A program made the position numbers and the translations under genes. Positions 18,254 to 27,229 of a stretch of DNA of 64,000 bases are shown here, piece by piece. Positions within the stretch are counted from its first letter, which is position 1, and each line of letters starts with the position of its first letter. The notes beneath the pieces were generated by a model. That model was not told where the DNA came from. It saw only the letters and a program-made list of their open reading frames with translations, and made no database searches. Source of the stretch: Candidatus Omnitrophota bacterium (lineage in GTDB: Bacteria > Omnitrophota > Gorgyraeia > Gorgyraeales > Gorgyraeaceae). The stretch spans positions 94,196 through 158,195 of the forward strand of contig DNHS01000035.1 in assembly GCA_003485765.1 (NCBI GenBank), given 5' to 3'.

Positions 18254-20172
18254 AAATAGATATTCGTTCTAAATTAGCTATTTTCCAGACGTTATTGTGC
18301 GCCGTTTTTGTAACGTCGATTTTTTCATTAAGATGGCGTAATTGCCTGCCTTTTTCCGGCTATATGCCTGTTTTAATCGGAGGAGATCAGGTCGAGACCT
18401 GGGGTAGATATTTAATCTATGCAAAAGAGCCTTTTGGATTTCCAATAGGGCTTATCAAGGGATTTGGATTTCCTTTTCATATTTTTAATATATCCAGAGG
18501 CCCGGTAGAATTGTTTGCTATATTGTTTAAATTTCTTTCCAAGATATATGCGCCCTTTTCCGAATTTTATTATTTTGTTTTATTTGAATTGGTATGCGTA
18601 TTTTTAGTCGGTTATTTTACATGCCTTATATTAGAGTCTTTCAGGATTAAATCTTTCTGGATAAAATTACTGGGAACAATATTAGTTTCTTTATCTTTTC
18701 CTCTGCTTAACAGGAGCTCATATTTTTATGGCATGTCATATCAGATGGCATATTTTCCTATATATGCGGCCTTTTTCTATTTCTTAATTCGTATTTACAA
18801 TTGCCCTAATAGGAAATCATTTTTTTTGCTTTCATTGTTTTTTCTAATCCTATCTTTTTTTAATGAATATGCTTTATTTGGAGTATATTTTATTTTTTTA
18901 ATCTCTATAAGTTTAATCTTTTTTAGATTTATATTGAATAGAAATAAAGCTGATTATGACCGATTATTTTTTGCTGTGCCTGCTTTTATTCTAGGTATTA
19001 TTATGACTTTTCTAGTTTTATTTATTTTGGGAAACCAAGAAAATCTGACTGTATTGCCGGATCAGTCTCCTTTAACCACTAGATACGATACTGGCTGGGG
19101 ATATGGAGGTGGATATGGAGGCGGTTTTCATGTTGCAGATGTATTTAGCGTGGTTATTCCGCCAAAAGATAAAGAAGGCATTCCTTTAAATAGAAGATGC
19201 GGCCCTACTTCTTATTTATCTAGGATAGGATTTCCCATTACAACGAATGATTTACAGGATGGGCAATACGAGGGATTTGCGTATTTGGGAACCGTAACTA
19301 TTTTCATATTATTGTTTTTGATACTTAGCAAGGCGTTGTCTTTTATAAGAAACCGCAGAATATCGTTCTTAAAATTAAAGTTGGAAATTACATCTAAATT
19401 ATTTATGATCAATGAGATTTTTTCATTGCCTGTGATTATAGGTGTTTCTGTTATTATGCTGTATATTTTTAGCTGGGGATATATTATACACATAGGCGGC
19501 GTGAGGTTAAACAATATAGCTACGCCGAGTTTAATCGTAGCTGGAATTTGGCCTAGGTTTATGTTGGTGAGGGCGCTTGGAAGATTAGCAATGCCTTTTA
19601 TGTTGTATGTAACTATAGCAGCTATTGTATGGTTAGGCAGATATTTATACCCTTATTTACATAGCAAAGTTATGCATAAGACGATACCAGTTGTTTTGGT
19701 TATCATATTTTTGATGATAGCGCATGTTACTGAAATATGGGGATATTTGAAGCCGCCTCAAGTAACCTATGGCAATGAGATCGCTGATGTAATTGGCAAG
19801 GAGGATCAGATATTAATTAAAAGGTTATTGAAGGACAAAAGGGCTTTAATGGTTGTTCCTGCGATACGGGACAATTTTGAGTGGGAAAGGATATGTTATT
19901 CTCTAGCCTTTCATTCAAATATAGCTTTAAGCGGAGCAATTATTTATATTGGGCTGCCTCCAAAATATACAAGGCAATATGATTCTGATATAGAATGCAT
20001 ACTAAAGGGGAATGTTAGTGATATTTTTAACAGATATGGCGATGTGGCGATAGCGGCGCCTTCGACTATTGCAAATGATATTCTTGTCAAAAGCGATACC
20101 TCTTTGAGGCCTTATGCCTTAAAAGACCGGGATGTTATAATTTTAGTTTCGGATAAACAAAAGGAGGATTGA
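18250..20172 (+). CDS. large polytopic membrane protein, probably GT-C-like
   Basis: A 640-residue protein with roughly a dozen hydrophobic segments, then a soluble C-terminal part of about 130 residues. Between the membrane blocks lies an exposed glycine-rich stretch, G-W-G-Y-G-G-G-Y-G-G-G-F, near residues 281-293. The organisation resembles GT-C-type membrane glycosyltransferases of the PMT/DUF6311 kind, but I see no decisive motif. I chose ATG 18250 (ATGA overlap) over TTG 18244. Coupling to the preceding GT2 suggests it uses a lipid-linked sugar on the periplasmic side. Confidence 0.7.
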   Translation: MKIDIRSKLAIFQTLLCAVFVTSIFSLRWRNCLPFSGYMPVLIGGDQVETWGRYLIYAKEPFGFPIGLIKGFGFPFHIFNISRGPVELFAILFKFLSKIYAPFSEFYYFVLFELVCVFLVGYFTCLILESFRIKSFWIKLLGTILVSLSFPLLNRSSYFYGMSYQMAYFPIYAAFFYFLIRIYNCPNRKSFFLLSLFFLILSFFNEYALFGVYFIFLISISLIFFRFILNRNKADYDRLFFAVPAFILGIIMTFLVLFILGNQENLTVLPDQSPLTTRYDTGWGYGGGYGGGFHVADVFSVVIPPKDKEGIPLNRRCGPTSYLSRIGFPITTNDLQDGQYEGFAYLGTVTIFILLFLILSKALSFIRNRRISFLKLKLEITSKLFMINEIFSLPVIIGVSVIMLYIFSWGYIIHIGGVRLNNIATPSLIVAGIWPRFMLVRALGRLAMPFMLYVTIAAIVWLGRYLYPYLHSKVMHKTIPVVLVIIFLMIAHVTEIWGYLKPPQVTYGNEIADVIGKEDQILIKRLLKDKRALMVVPAIRDNFEWERICYSLAFHSNIALSGAIIYIGLPPKYTRQYDSDIECILKGNVSDIFNRYGDVAIAAPSTIANDILVKSDTSLRPYALKDRDVIILVSDKQKED

Positions 20173-20175
20173 AAC

Positions 20176-20715
20176 ATGAACAAACAGAAAGATCTGACTT
20201 ATTATAAAAAACTAAACTATGATATAATCCTTAAAAAGATAAACGATGATTACTATCTGTTTATACCGGAATTATCGCTTATTGTCGAAGAAAAAAGTCT
20301 GAATGAGGCATACGAGAAATTAGAAAAAGAAAAAGAAAAATTTTTTAAAAAAGTAATTGAGCTAAATGCAATAGATACAGTGAGAGAACCTGCTCCTGTT
20401 ATGTTCAGGAAGAAGTTGTTTACTGATTTGGCAATATTTTTTACTAAGACATTAATTATTATTTCCATCTGTTCAGCAGCTTTTATAGGCACCCTGCCTT
20501 TTGTTAATGCATTTGTGGCTAATAGGATTAGTGGAATCCCAGGTGATGCAATCAAGGGCCTTGTAACAAATCTTTCATACAGGCTCAACTATAAGTTAAA
20601 TAATATGACTAGAGAAGATAGGGAAAGGATGAAATTGGAATTAAGGAAGACAATAAAGGAAATAAAGCCATTTGTCGATGAAATTAAAGTTTTATTTAAA
20701 GATGAAGCCACTTGA
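20176..20715 (+). CDS. small membrane protein with HicB-like N-terminus, function unknown
   Basis: A 179-residue protein. Residues 12-62 (Y-D-I-I-L-K-K-I-N-D-D-Y-Y-L-F-I-P-E-L, then a helix rich in E and K) have the strand-strand-helix pattern of HicB-type antitoxins. A single hydrophobic segment follows (about residues 88-115), then a charged helical C-terminus. It lacks any DNA-binding part and has no HicA partner, so it is not a toxin-antitoxin component as it stands. Three bases separate it from the preceding membrane protein; it may be an accessory subunit. AAGGAGG precedes the ATG. Confidence 0.65.
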   Translation: MNKQKDLTYYKKLNYDIILKKINDDYYLFIPELSLIVEEKSLNEAYEKLEKEKEKFFKKVIELNAIDTVREPAPVMFRKKLFTDLAIFFTKTLIIISICSAAFIGTLPFVNAFVANRISGIPGDAIKGLVTNLSYRLNYKLNNMTREDRERMKLELRKTIKEIKPFVDEIKVLFKDEAT

Positions 20716-20737
20716 AGTCAAGAATTGTTAAAGGTAT

Positions 20738-21793
20738 ATGAATATCTTTTACGATAATACAATCTTTTCGATACAGCGATACGGTGGTGTATCCAGGTAT
20801 TTTTCTGAGATTATAAAGCGCATAACAGAATATGATGATGTAAGCGTTGACGTATTTAAAGGTTTGAGTATTTTGCCGTATAGGTTTTCAAAACTCAACA
20901 ATGTATTGTTAGATTATAAATTACTCCGGCATAAATACGACATATATCACCCTACTTATTATTCTGCTCTGGTTAAAAAAAGAAAAGGTATTAAGACAAT
21001 AGTTACGGTTTATGACATGATTCATGAATTATATTCGTCTAAATTTAAAATACTCGATAATGGCATTGACACTAAAAAGAAATCCATTTTAAATGCAGAC
21101 CATGTAATATGTATTTCCATGACAACCAAGAAGGACTTAATGAAGATTTATAACATAAAAGATGAGCGTGTATCCGTAACTTATTTAGGTGTGTCTTTGA
21201 ATAACCAAGAGATTGCTTCGCTCATTCCATTCGCTCGCAATGACATGAAAAAGCCCTATTTATTATATGTCGGCAGAAGATCTGATTATAAAAATTTTAA
21301 AATTCTCCTAAAAGCTTTCAATGCATTGAATCTGAAAAAAGATTTTGATCTGGTATGCTTTGGCGGAGGGATGTTTTCGAAAGATGAACTAATAGAATTC
21401 AAAAAATTACAACTTGAAGATTCTATAAAATATACCGAAGGTTCTGATGAAGTATTGTACTCTTATTATAAAAATGCTCATATCTTCATATATCCTTCTC
21501 TTTATGAGGGTTTTGGGTTCCCTGTATTGGAAGCCATGAGCAATAACTGTATGGTTATTGCTTCTAATGGAGGGTCTATCCCTGAGATTGCAGGTGGAGC
21601 CGCAATGCTCTTTTCTCCGGACAATGTGGATGAATTGAGCTCTTCTATACAACAGGCCATAAATGACAGCCATCTGAGAGAGGAATATATAAAAAAGGGC
21701 AGGGGAAGGGCCATGTTATTTTCATGGGATAAAACAGCCATGGAAACTTATAATGTCTATGGAAAGGTATTGAATGGCGAGATTAGGCAGTAA
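20738..21793 (+). CDS. family 4 glycosyltransferase
   Basis: A 351-residue GT-B retaining glycosyltransferase. R-Y-G-G-V-S-R-Y-F near residues 14-22 is the acceptor-domain start. Y-V-G-R-R-S-D-Y-K-N-F near residues 180-190 and Y-P-S-L-Y-E-G-F-G-F-P-V-L-E-A-M near 251-266 (the E-x7-E donor-binding motif) define GT4. It lacks membrane segments and acts in the cytoplasm. It overlaps the next glycosyltransferase by 20 bp. Confidence 0.92.
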   Translation: MNIFYDNTIFSIQRYGGVSRYFSEIIKRITEYDDVSVDVFKGLSILPYRFSKLNNVLLDYKLLRHKYDIYHPTYYSALVKKRKGIKTIVTVYDMIHELYSSKFKILDNGIDTKKKSILNADHVICISMTTKKDLMKIYNIKDERVSVTYLGVSLNNQEIASLIPFARNDMKKPYLLYVGRRSDYKNFKILLKAFNALNLKKDFDLVCFGGGMFSKDELIEFKKLQLEDSIKYTEGSDEVLYSYYKNAHIFIYPSLYEGFGFPVLEAMSNNCMVIASNGGSIPEIAGGAAMLFSPDNVDELSSSIQQAINDSHLREEYIKKGRGRAMLFSWDKTAMETYNVYGKVLNGEIRQ

Positions 21794-22532
21794 GCCCCTG
21801 GTAAGCGTCATTACTATTTGTCTGAATACAGCAGATACCATTGAGCGCACAATTCAAAGCGTTATTAGTCAGGATTATCCGGACATAGAATACATTGTTA
21901 TAGACGGAGGCTCTAGCGACAACACTATAGATATTATTCGCAAATATGATAATAAGATAGGCTATTGGTTAAGCGAAAAAGACGCGGGGATTTCAGACGC
22001 ATTTAATAAGGGGTTCTTGGCATCTAGAGGAAGCTGGATAGCATTTTTAAATGCAGGCGATGTTTATTGCGATAGTGAGGCTATTAATAACTTAATGCAG
22101 TATTCAGGCCAGTACGATATCATATACGGCAACCTGAAAGGTGTAAGAAAAAAAGACAACAAACCTAAATATTATCATGCAGAAAATATATCCGGAGATG
22201 TATATTGGCTCAAAAATGCCATACCTCACCAGTCCTGTGTTACATCGAGAAAGGTTTTTGAAAAGATAGGGTTGTTTGATAAGGATATAAAATTCGCAAT
22301 GGATTATGAGCATTTTTTGCGCGCGTATCAACAGGGTTTTAAATTTAAAGCAATAGATAAGATTATCACAAATATAGGCAGCGGAGGAGTCAGCGCTAAA
22401 TTCTGGAAAAAACAGCTGGCAGAATTTATGCTGGCTCAGAAAAGACATAATATAGTGCCTCTATTAAGGCCTTTTTATTATTGCGAGAGGTTTTTGAGAA
22501 CATATATGTATTACAAGTTAGGTTATTTTTAG
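21774..22532 (+). CDS. family 2 glycosyltransferase
   Basis: A 252-residue GT-A protein. V-S-V-I-T-I-C-L-N-T-A near residues 9-19, V-I-D-G-G-S-S-D-N-T near 42-51, and L-N-A-G-D near residue 92 as the acidic metal site are visible. A later I-P-H-Q motif followed by F-A-M-D-Y-E-H is characteristic of the WcaA/colanic-acid type of GT2. Start at ATG 21774 inside the end of the previous gene indicates coupling. Donor unknown. Confidence 0.92.
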   Translation: MARLGSKPLVSVITICLNTADTIERTIQSVISQDYPDIEYIVIDGGSSDNTIDIIRKYDNKIGYWLSEKDAGISDAFNKGFLASRGSWIAFLNAGDVYCDSEAINNLMQYSGQYDIIYGNLKGVRKKDNKPKYYHAENISGDVYWLKNAIPHQSCVTSRKVFEKIGLFDKDIKFAMDYEHFLRAYQQGFKFKAIDKIITNIGSGGVSAKFWKKQLAEFMLAQKRHNIVPLLRPFYYCERFLRTYMYYKLGYF

Positions 22533-22547
22533 AATGAGCCGTCAATT

Positions 22548-23687
22548 ATGAGCGTCATAAACGTTTTACATATCATAGAAACACTGGAACCAGGAGGAGC
22601 GGAAGGATTACTTGTACATATCCTGAAGAATCTTGATAGGAATAGATTTTCTCCAAAGGTTGTATGCCTCTTTAATCAGACGGCTTTAAAAACAGAATTG
22701 GACAAAGCCGGTATACCTGTATTTTGTATCCATATGAAAAATCCTTATGGATGGTGGAATGCTATAATCAGCCTATATAAATTGATAAAGCGCGAGAAAA
22801 CAAACATTGTTCATACGCATCTTTTTTTCGCTAATATTTATGGCAGAATAGCTGCCAGGATGGCTGGGGTGAGAACCATATTTACAACCCTGCATAATCC
22901 GGATTACACATATGAAGATAACGGCAGGCTTACTTATAAGATACGAAAGATTATAGACAGATACTCCGGTAGAATATGCAATACGGATTTTATTGCCGTA
23001 TCGAATTTTGTAAAAAAGGATTTTGAGAAACAGCTGGGTTTTAAAAACATCAAAGTTCTTTATAATTGCATAGAGCCTTCTATATTTAGGCCTATGAGTA
23101 AGGATGATGCTAATTGTAAAAGGCTTGAACTTGGATTCAAAGAAGACGATCTTGTCCTTATAAATATTGGCAGGCTTCATCCTCAAAAAGGCCAGTTATG
23201 CCTTATAGAAGCGTTTAAACTGCTTAATAAAAGCGCAGAGAATTGTAAGCTTATTATACTCGGTAAAGGCCATATGGAACCTGAATTGAGAAGAAAGGTA
23301 GAAGAATATAATCTTGGTGACCAGGTTATCTTTCTAAAAGACAGAGCAGATGTTCCCAGCATACTAGTTGCATGCAATATATTTGTTTTTCCATCTATTT
23401 ATGAAGGTTTTGGTATTGCATTAATAGAAGCCATGGCTAGCGGTTTGGCTATCGTAGCTTCGAATATAGAGTCATTAAGAGAGATTATAGATGATGCTAG
23501 AAATGGTATTCTGATAGAAAAAGAAAATCATATGAAACTGGCAGAGGCTATTTCTATGTTGATAAAAGATGAAAAAATGAGGCTTTCTTTAGGCGAGATG
23601 GCAAGAAAAAAAGCGTTTGAAATGTTCGGAATAAAGGAATATGTTAAAAAATTAGAAGCCTTGTATATGAAAGAAGCGTTTGTATGA
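22548..23687 (+). CDS. family 4 glycosyltransferase
   Basis: A 379-residue GT-B protein. The start has H-I-I-E-T-L-E-P-G-G-A-E-G, typical of GT4 enzymes, and I-V-H-T-H-L-F near residue 84 fits the acceptor domain. The donor domain has I-G-R-L-H-P-Q-K-G near 207-215 and F-P-S-I-Y-E-G-F-G-I-A-L-I-E-A-M-A-S-G near 281-299. It ends with an ATGA overlap onto the next methyltransferase. Cytoplasmic sugar transferase of unknown specificity. Confidence 0.92.
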   Translation: MSVINVLHIIETLEPGGAEGLLVHILKNLDRNRFSPKVVCLFNQTALKTELDKAGIPVFCIHMKNPYGWWNAIISLYKLIKREKTNIVHTHLFFANIYGRIAARMAGVRTIFTTLHNPDYTYEDNGRLTYKIRKIIDRYSGRICNTDFIAVSNFVKKDFEKQLGFKNIKVLYNCIEPSIFRPMSKDDANCKRLELGFKEDDLVLINIGRLHPQKGQLCLIEAFKLLNKSAENCKLIILGKGHMEPELRRKVEEYNLGDQVIFLKDRADVPSILVACNIFVFPSIYEGFGIALIEAMASGLAIVASNIESLREIIDDARNGILIEKENHMKLAEAISMLIKDEKMRLSLGEMARKKAFEMFGIKEYVKKLEALYMKEAFV

Positions 23688-24586
23688 ACTGTATCATATG
23701 CAACAGCCTGCGCTTAAGCGAAACTATATGGGGTGGATATAGTTTTAAGGGTCAGAAATACACAATAATTAGATGCGCAAATTGCGGATTTATGTTTTTA
23801 AATCCTTTTCCGGAGAAATATATTTTAAATAAAATATATGAAGGAGACTCATATTTTGATAATTATTACGCCGCATCTACAGGTATAAAAAATTATATAG
23901 ATGGCATGACGGATTGCAATGTTCAGCATGTCAGGATTATTGATTTTATAAAAAACTATAAAAAAAAAGGAAGCCTGCTTGATATAGGGTGCGCGGCAGG
24001 CGGATTTCTGTTAAATGCTAAAAACTCAGGATATGATATTTATGGCATAGAGCCGAATAAAAGAATGGCTGATTATGCAAAGGATAAGCTTGGGCTGAAT
24101 GTAATCTGCGGGACCATGGATGATATAAATTCGCTAGGGAAATCTTTTGATGTTATTCACGCAGGCGATGTTCTGGAGCATTTAGTTGATCTTAAAAAAG
24201 ATATGGAAATTATTAAAAACTTACTTTCATATAATGGGATATTGGTTATAAATCAGCCATTGTCATACAACAGATCTCTTTATAATTTATTTCTTAAAAT
24301 AAATATGTTTTTTAAAAAGGATAGGTATAGCCAGAATCCTCCCACGCACCTCTGGGAGTTTAATTCTTCTACTATTGTTAAGTTTCTGGAAAATGCTGGA
24401 CTTGCTATTATTTACTATAATATTTTTGAAACCCCTTCTAGGCCTATAACAATATACAAAAATCCTGGAGTAAAAAATAGGGTATCTTGTAAGATTAAAA
24501 ATTTCTCGAGTGTTGTTTCCAATATACATATATTGAGAAGATTTTGTCTGGGCGATAGGGCACTTATAGTTTGTAGAAAAAGGTAA
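23684..24586 (+). CDS. SAM-dependent methyltransferase with N-terminal zinc ribbon
   Basis: A 300-residue class I methyltransferase. A zinc ribbon is formed by C-I-I-C near the N-terminus and C-A-N-C-G-F-M-F-L-N-P near residues 31-41. The SAM motif is L-L-D-I-G-C-A-A-G-G near 98-107, and D-V-L-E-H-L follows near 165. Proteins of this layout are frequent in polysaccharide clusters and are thought to O-methylate sugars. It lies 2 bp before asnB. The target is not determined. Confidence 0.88.
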   Translation: MNCIICNSLRLSETIWGGYSFKGQKYTIIRCANCGFMFLNPFPEKYILNKIYEGDSYFDNYYAASTGIKNYIDGMTDCNVQHVRIIDFIKNYKKKGSLLDIGCAAGGFLLNAKNSGYDIYGIEPNKRMADYAKDKLGLNVICGTMDDINSLGKSFDVIHAGDVLEHLVDLKKDMEIIKNLLSYNGILVINQPLSYNRSLYNLFLKINMFFKKDRYSQNPPTHLWEFNSSTIVKFLENAGLAIIYYNIFETPSRPITIYKNPGVKNRVSCKIKNFSSVVSNIHILRRFCLGDRALIVCRKR

Positions 24587-24588
24587 AT

Positions 24589-26487
24589 ATGTGCGGAATA
24601 GCTGGTATTTTATATAAAGGCAATAAAAGCGTAAGCATTGATTTGCTTAAAAAAATGACTGATACCCTGATTCACAGAGGGCCGGATGACGAAGGTTTTT
24701 ATATCAATAAAGACAGGAGTTTTGGCCTGGGATTCAGGAGATTGAGCATTATTGACCTTAATACAGGCCATCAGCCTATTTCAAATGAAGACGGTACTAT
24801 CTGGGTCGTCTTAAATGGCGAGATATATAATTTTTTAGAATTAAAGGAAGGGCTTGAAAAAAGAGGCCATAAATTCTCCACAAAGACAGATACAGAGGTT
24901 CTAGTTCATTTATATGAAGAAAAAGGCGTGGACTCTTTGCAATATTTGCGCGGCATGTTTGCATTTTGTATCTGGGATGAAATAAAAAAGACTTTATTTT
25001 TGGCAAGGGACAGGGCCGGAAAAAAACCATTAGTATATACTGAAAATAATGGAGATATTATTTTTGCTTCTGAAATCAAGGCCATACTTCAGCATCCTGA
25101 CATAGCACCAGGCATAGATTATAAATCTATGGACCACTACCTGACATATGGATATTCATTTCCAGGCAGGACTATGTTCTCAAATATTAAAAAACTTCCA
25201 CCTGCCAATTATCTTATTTATGATAAAAATGGAATAAAGATTGAAAAGTACTGGAGCCTCGATTACAGTGATAAGCTTAAGCTTCACGAATCCGAATATG
25301 GAAATTTAATATTTGATAGTCTCAAAGAGGCAACTAAACTCAGGATGATCAGCGATGTTCCTCTAGGGGCGCTTTTAAGCGGAGGCGTGGATTCAAGCGC
25401 TGTTGTTGCATTGATGAGTGAATTATCTAATAGGCCAGTGAAAACTTTTTCTATAGGATTTGACGAGAAGAACTACAGTGAATTAGATTATGCAAGACTG
25501 ATAGCGAAAAGATTTAATACAGAGCATCATGAATTTATTGTAAAACCTGATGTCTTGGCCATTTTGCCAAAATTAATATGGCATTACAACGAACCATTCG
25601 GAGATTCCTCTTGTATACCTACGTATTACGTTGCTAATATGGCAAGAAAGCATGTAACTGTTGTGCTTAATGGCGACGGAGGAGATGAATCATTCGCCGG
25701 GTATGAAAGATATATTGCTTTCAAGTTTTCCGAGCAGTTAAAGCTTGTTCCAAAACCAGTCTTAAAAGCGGTATATCTTAGCCTAAATAAGATAAACCGG
25801 ATATTTAATAATAGAGAAACGACGCAGGCTTCTAAGATATGTACTTTTATTAATATTCTGTCAAGCTATGATAAGAAATATATTTATCCCAGGCTTATAT
25901 CTTATTTTACTCCGGAAGAAAAAGAGAAGTTATATAATCAAGATTTCAGGCAAAATATTAAAAATGGTTATTCTTTTGATTTTCTAGCAGATATATTGGA
26001 AGGTTTTAAAAAATATAGCGCTGTTGACAGGGTTATGGCTACAGATATACTCACTTATCTTCCGGAAGACCTGCTGGTTAAAATGGATATTGCTACAATG
26101 GCAAATTCACTGGAAGGCAGGTCTCCGTTTTTAGACCATAAAGTCATGGAAATGGCGGCTAGGATACCAGATGGCTTGAAACTGAAAGGCATTATAACAA
26201 AATATATATTAAAAAAATCTATGAAAGGCATAGTTCCTGGCGAGATACTTACGAGAAATAAAATGGGATTTGGAGTGCCTCTGGCAAAATGGTTCAGGAG
26301 CGATTTAAAAGATTTTATCCTGGAAATTCTGCTTTCTGATGAGTTTATAAAGAGAGGATTTTTTAATAAAGAATTCATCAAGAAACTTTTAGCTAATCAT
26401 ATATCGCAGAAACAAAATAATTCGAATAAAATATGGGCATTGTTAAATTTTGAACTCTGGCATAGGATGTTTATAAAGAGGGCATAG
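24589..26487 (+). CDS. asnB: asparagine synthetase B-like glutamine amidotransferase
   Basis: A 632-residue full-length enzyme. Cys2 in M-C-G-I-A-G-I-L is the glutaminase nucleophile, with R-G-P-D-D-E-G and L-N-G-E-I-Y-N-F in the N-terminal domain. The synthetase domain has the pyrophosphatase loop L-S-G-G-V-D-S-S near residues 263-270. In polysaccharide loci such proteins are usually thought to amidate carboxyl groups, for example uronic acids, rather than make asparagine. A second copy starts at 62873. The reaction on a sugar acid is inferred from context. Confidence 0.92.
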   Translation: MCGIAGILYKGNKSVSIDLLKKMTDTLIHRGPDDEGFYINKDRSFGLGFRRLSIIDLNTGHQPISNEDGTIWVVLNGEIYNFLELKEGLEKRGHKFSTKTDTEVLVHLYEEKGVDSLQYLRGMFAFCIWDEIKKTLFLARDRAGKKPLVYTENNGDIIFASEIKAILQHPDIAPGIDYKSMDHYLTYGYSFPGRTMFSNIKKLPPANYLIYDKNGIKIEKYWSLDYSDKLKLHESEYGNLIFDSLKEATKLRMISDVPLGALLSGGVDSSAVVALMSELSNRPVKTFSIGFDEKNYSELDYARLIAKRFNTEHHEFIVKPDVLAILPKLIWHYNEPFGDSSCIPTYYVANMARKHVTVVLNGDGGDESFAGYERYIAFKFSEQLKLVPKPVLKAVYLSLNKINRIFNNRETTQASKICTFINILSSYDKKYIYPRLISYFTPEEKEKLYNQDFRQNIKNGYSFDFLADILEGFKKYSAVDRVMATDILTYLPEDLLVKMDIATMANSLEGRSPFLDHKVMEMAARIPDGLKLKGIITKYILKKSMKGIVPGEILTRNKMGFGVPLAKWFRSDLKDFILEILLSDEFIKRGFFNKEFIKKLLANHISQKQNNSNKIWALLNFELWHRMFIKRA

Positions 26488-26510
26488 ATACGCTCTCAGG
26501 ATAATATAAA

Positions 26511-27203
26511 GTGAAACTTTCTATTATAATACCTGTTTTTAACGAGAGGGATACAATACTTCAAGTTATTGAAAAAGTAGAAAATACCTATTCTCAGGAA
26601 AAAGAGATAATCATTATTGATGATTATTCAACAGATGGCAGCCGTGAATTGTTGGTTGAATACTGCGGTAAACATAAACATATGTGCCTTAGCCTGAATG
26701 CTGAAAATTATGGGAAGGGAAGGTGCATACGCAATGGATTGTCTTATGCTACAGGAGATTTTGTTATCATACAGGATGCAGATTTGGAATTAGACCCTCT
26801 AGAGTATACAGGGTTAATAAAAGTCAGTTTGACTGAAAAAAATGTAGATGCGGTTTTTGGTTCGCGTATTTTTCCAAAAGACGGGAAACATCTTGGTATG
26901 CAGAGAATTATGGCAAATAAGCTTCTTACATATTCCATTAATCTGTTATATGGCGCCAGGCTTAGCGATATAATGACTTGCTATAAGTTAATTAAAAGAG
27001 AAGTTTTTTTATCCCTTAGTTTAAAATCTGATAGATTTGATATAGAGGCAGAGATAACGTGTAAGTTGTTAAAAAAAGGCGTGAAGATTTTTGAAGTTCC
27101 AATAACATACATGCCTAGAGGATGGGACGAGGGAAAGAAGATACGCGCAAAGGATTTTTTTAAAGTCTTAAAGGCAATTTTAAGATATAGATTTTCTGAT
27201 TGA
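26511..27203 (+). CDS. family 2 glycosyltransferase (polyprenyl-phosphate sugar synthase type)
   Basis: A 230-residue GT-A protein starting with GTG. L-S-I-I-I-P-V-F-N-E-R near residues 3-13, I-I-D-D-Y-S-T-D-G-S near 36-45, and the metal site I-Q-D-A-D-L-E near 87-93 match the DPM1 group. The late motif Y-M-P-R-G-W-D-E-G-K-K-I is also typical. The neighbour downstream is a GT-C protein, the usual user of polyprenyl-phosphate sugars. It overlaps that gene's frame near 27200. Confidence 0.9.
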   Translation: MKLSIIIPVFNERDTILQVIEKVENTYSQEKEIIIIDDYSTDGSRELLVEYCGKHKHMCLSLNAENYGKGRCIRNGLSYATGDFVIIQDADLELDPLEYTGLIKVSLTEKNVDAVFGSRIFPKDGKHLGMQRIMANKLLTYSINLLYGARLSDIMTCYKLIKREVFLSLSLKSDRFDIEAEITCKLLKKGVKIFEVPITYMPRGWDEGKKIRAKDFFKVLKAILRYRFSD

Positions 27204-27229
27204 TTTTGATAGAAAGGTCAAGGGATAGT

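Noticed and set aside
20176..20715. HicAB toxin-antitoxin system
   Set aside because: The HicB-like domain has no DNA-binding region and no HicA-like gene is adjacent; a membrane segment argues for another role.
22773..23186. Long open frames on the minus strand (for example here, and at 58635-59042 and 61329-61724)
   Set aside because: They lie opposite clearly recognisable proteins, have no ribosome sites and give low-complexity translations without family features.
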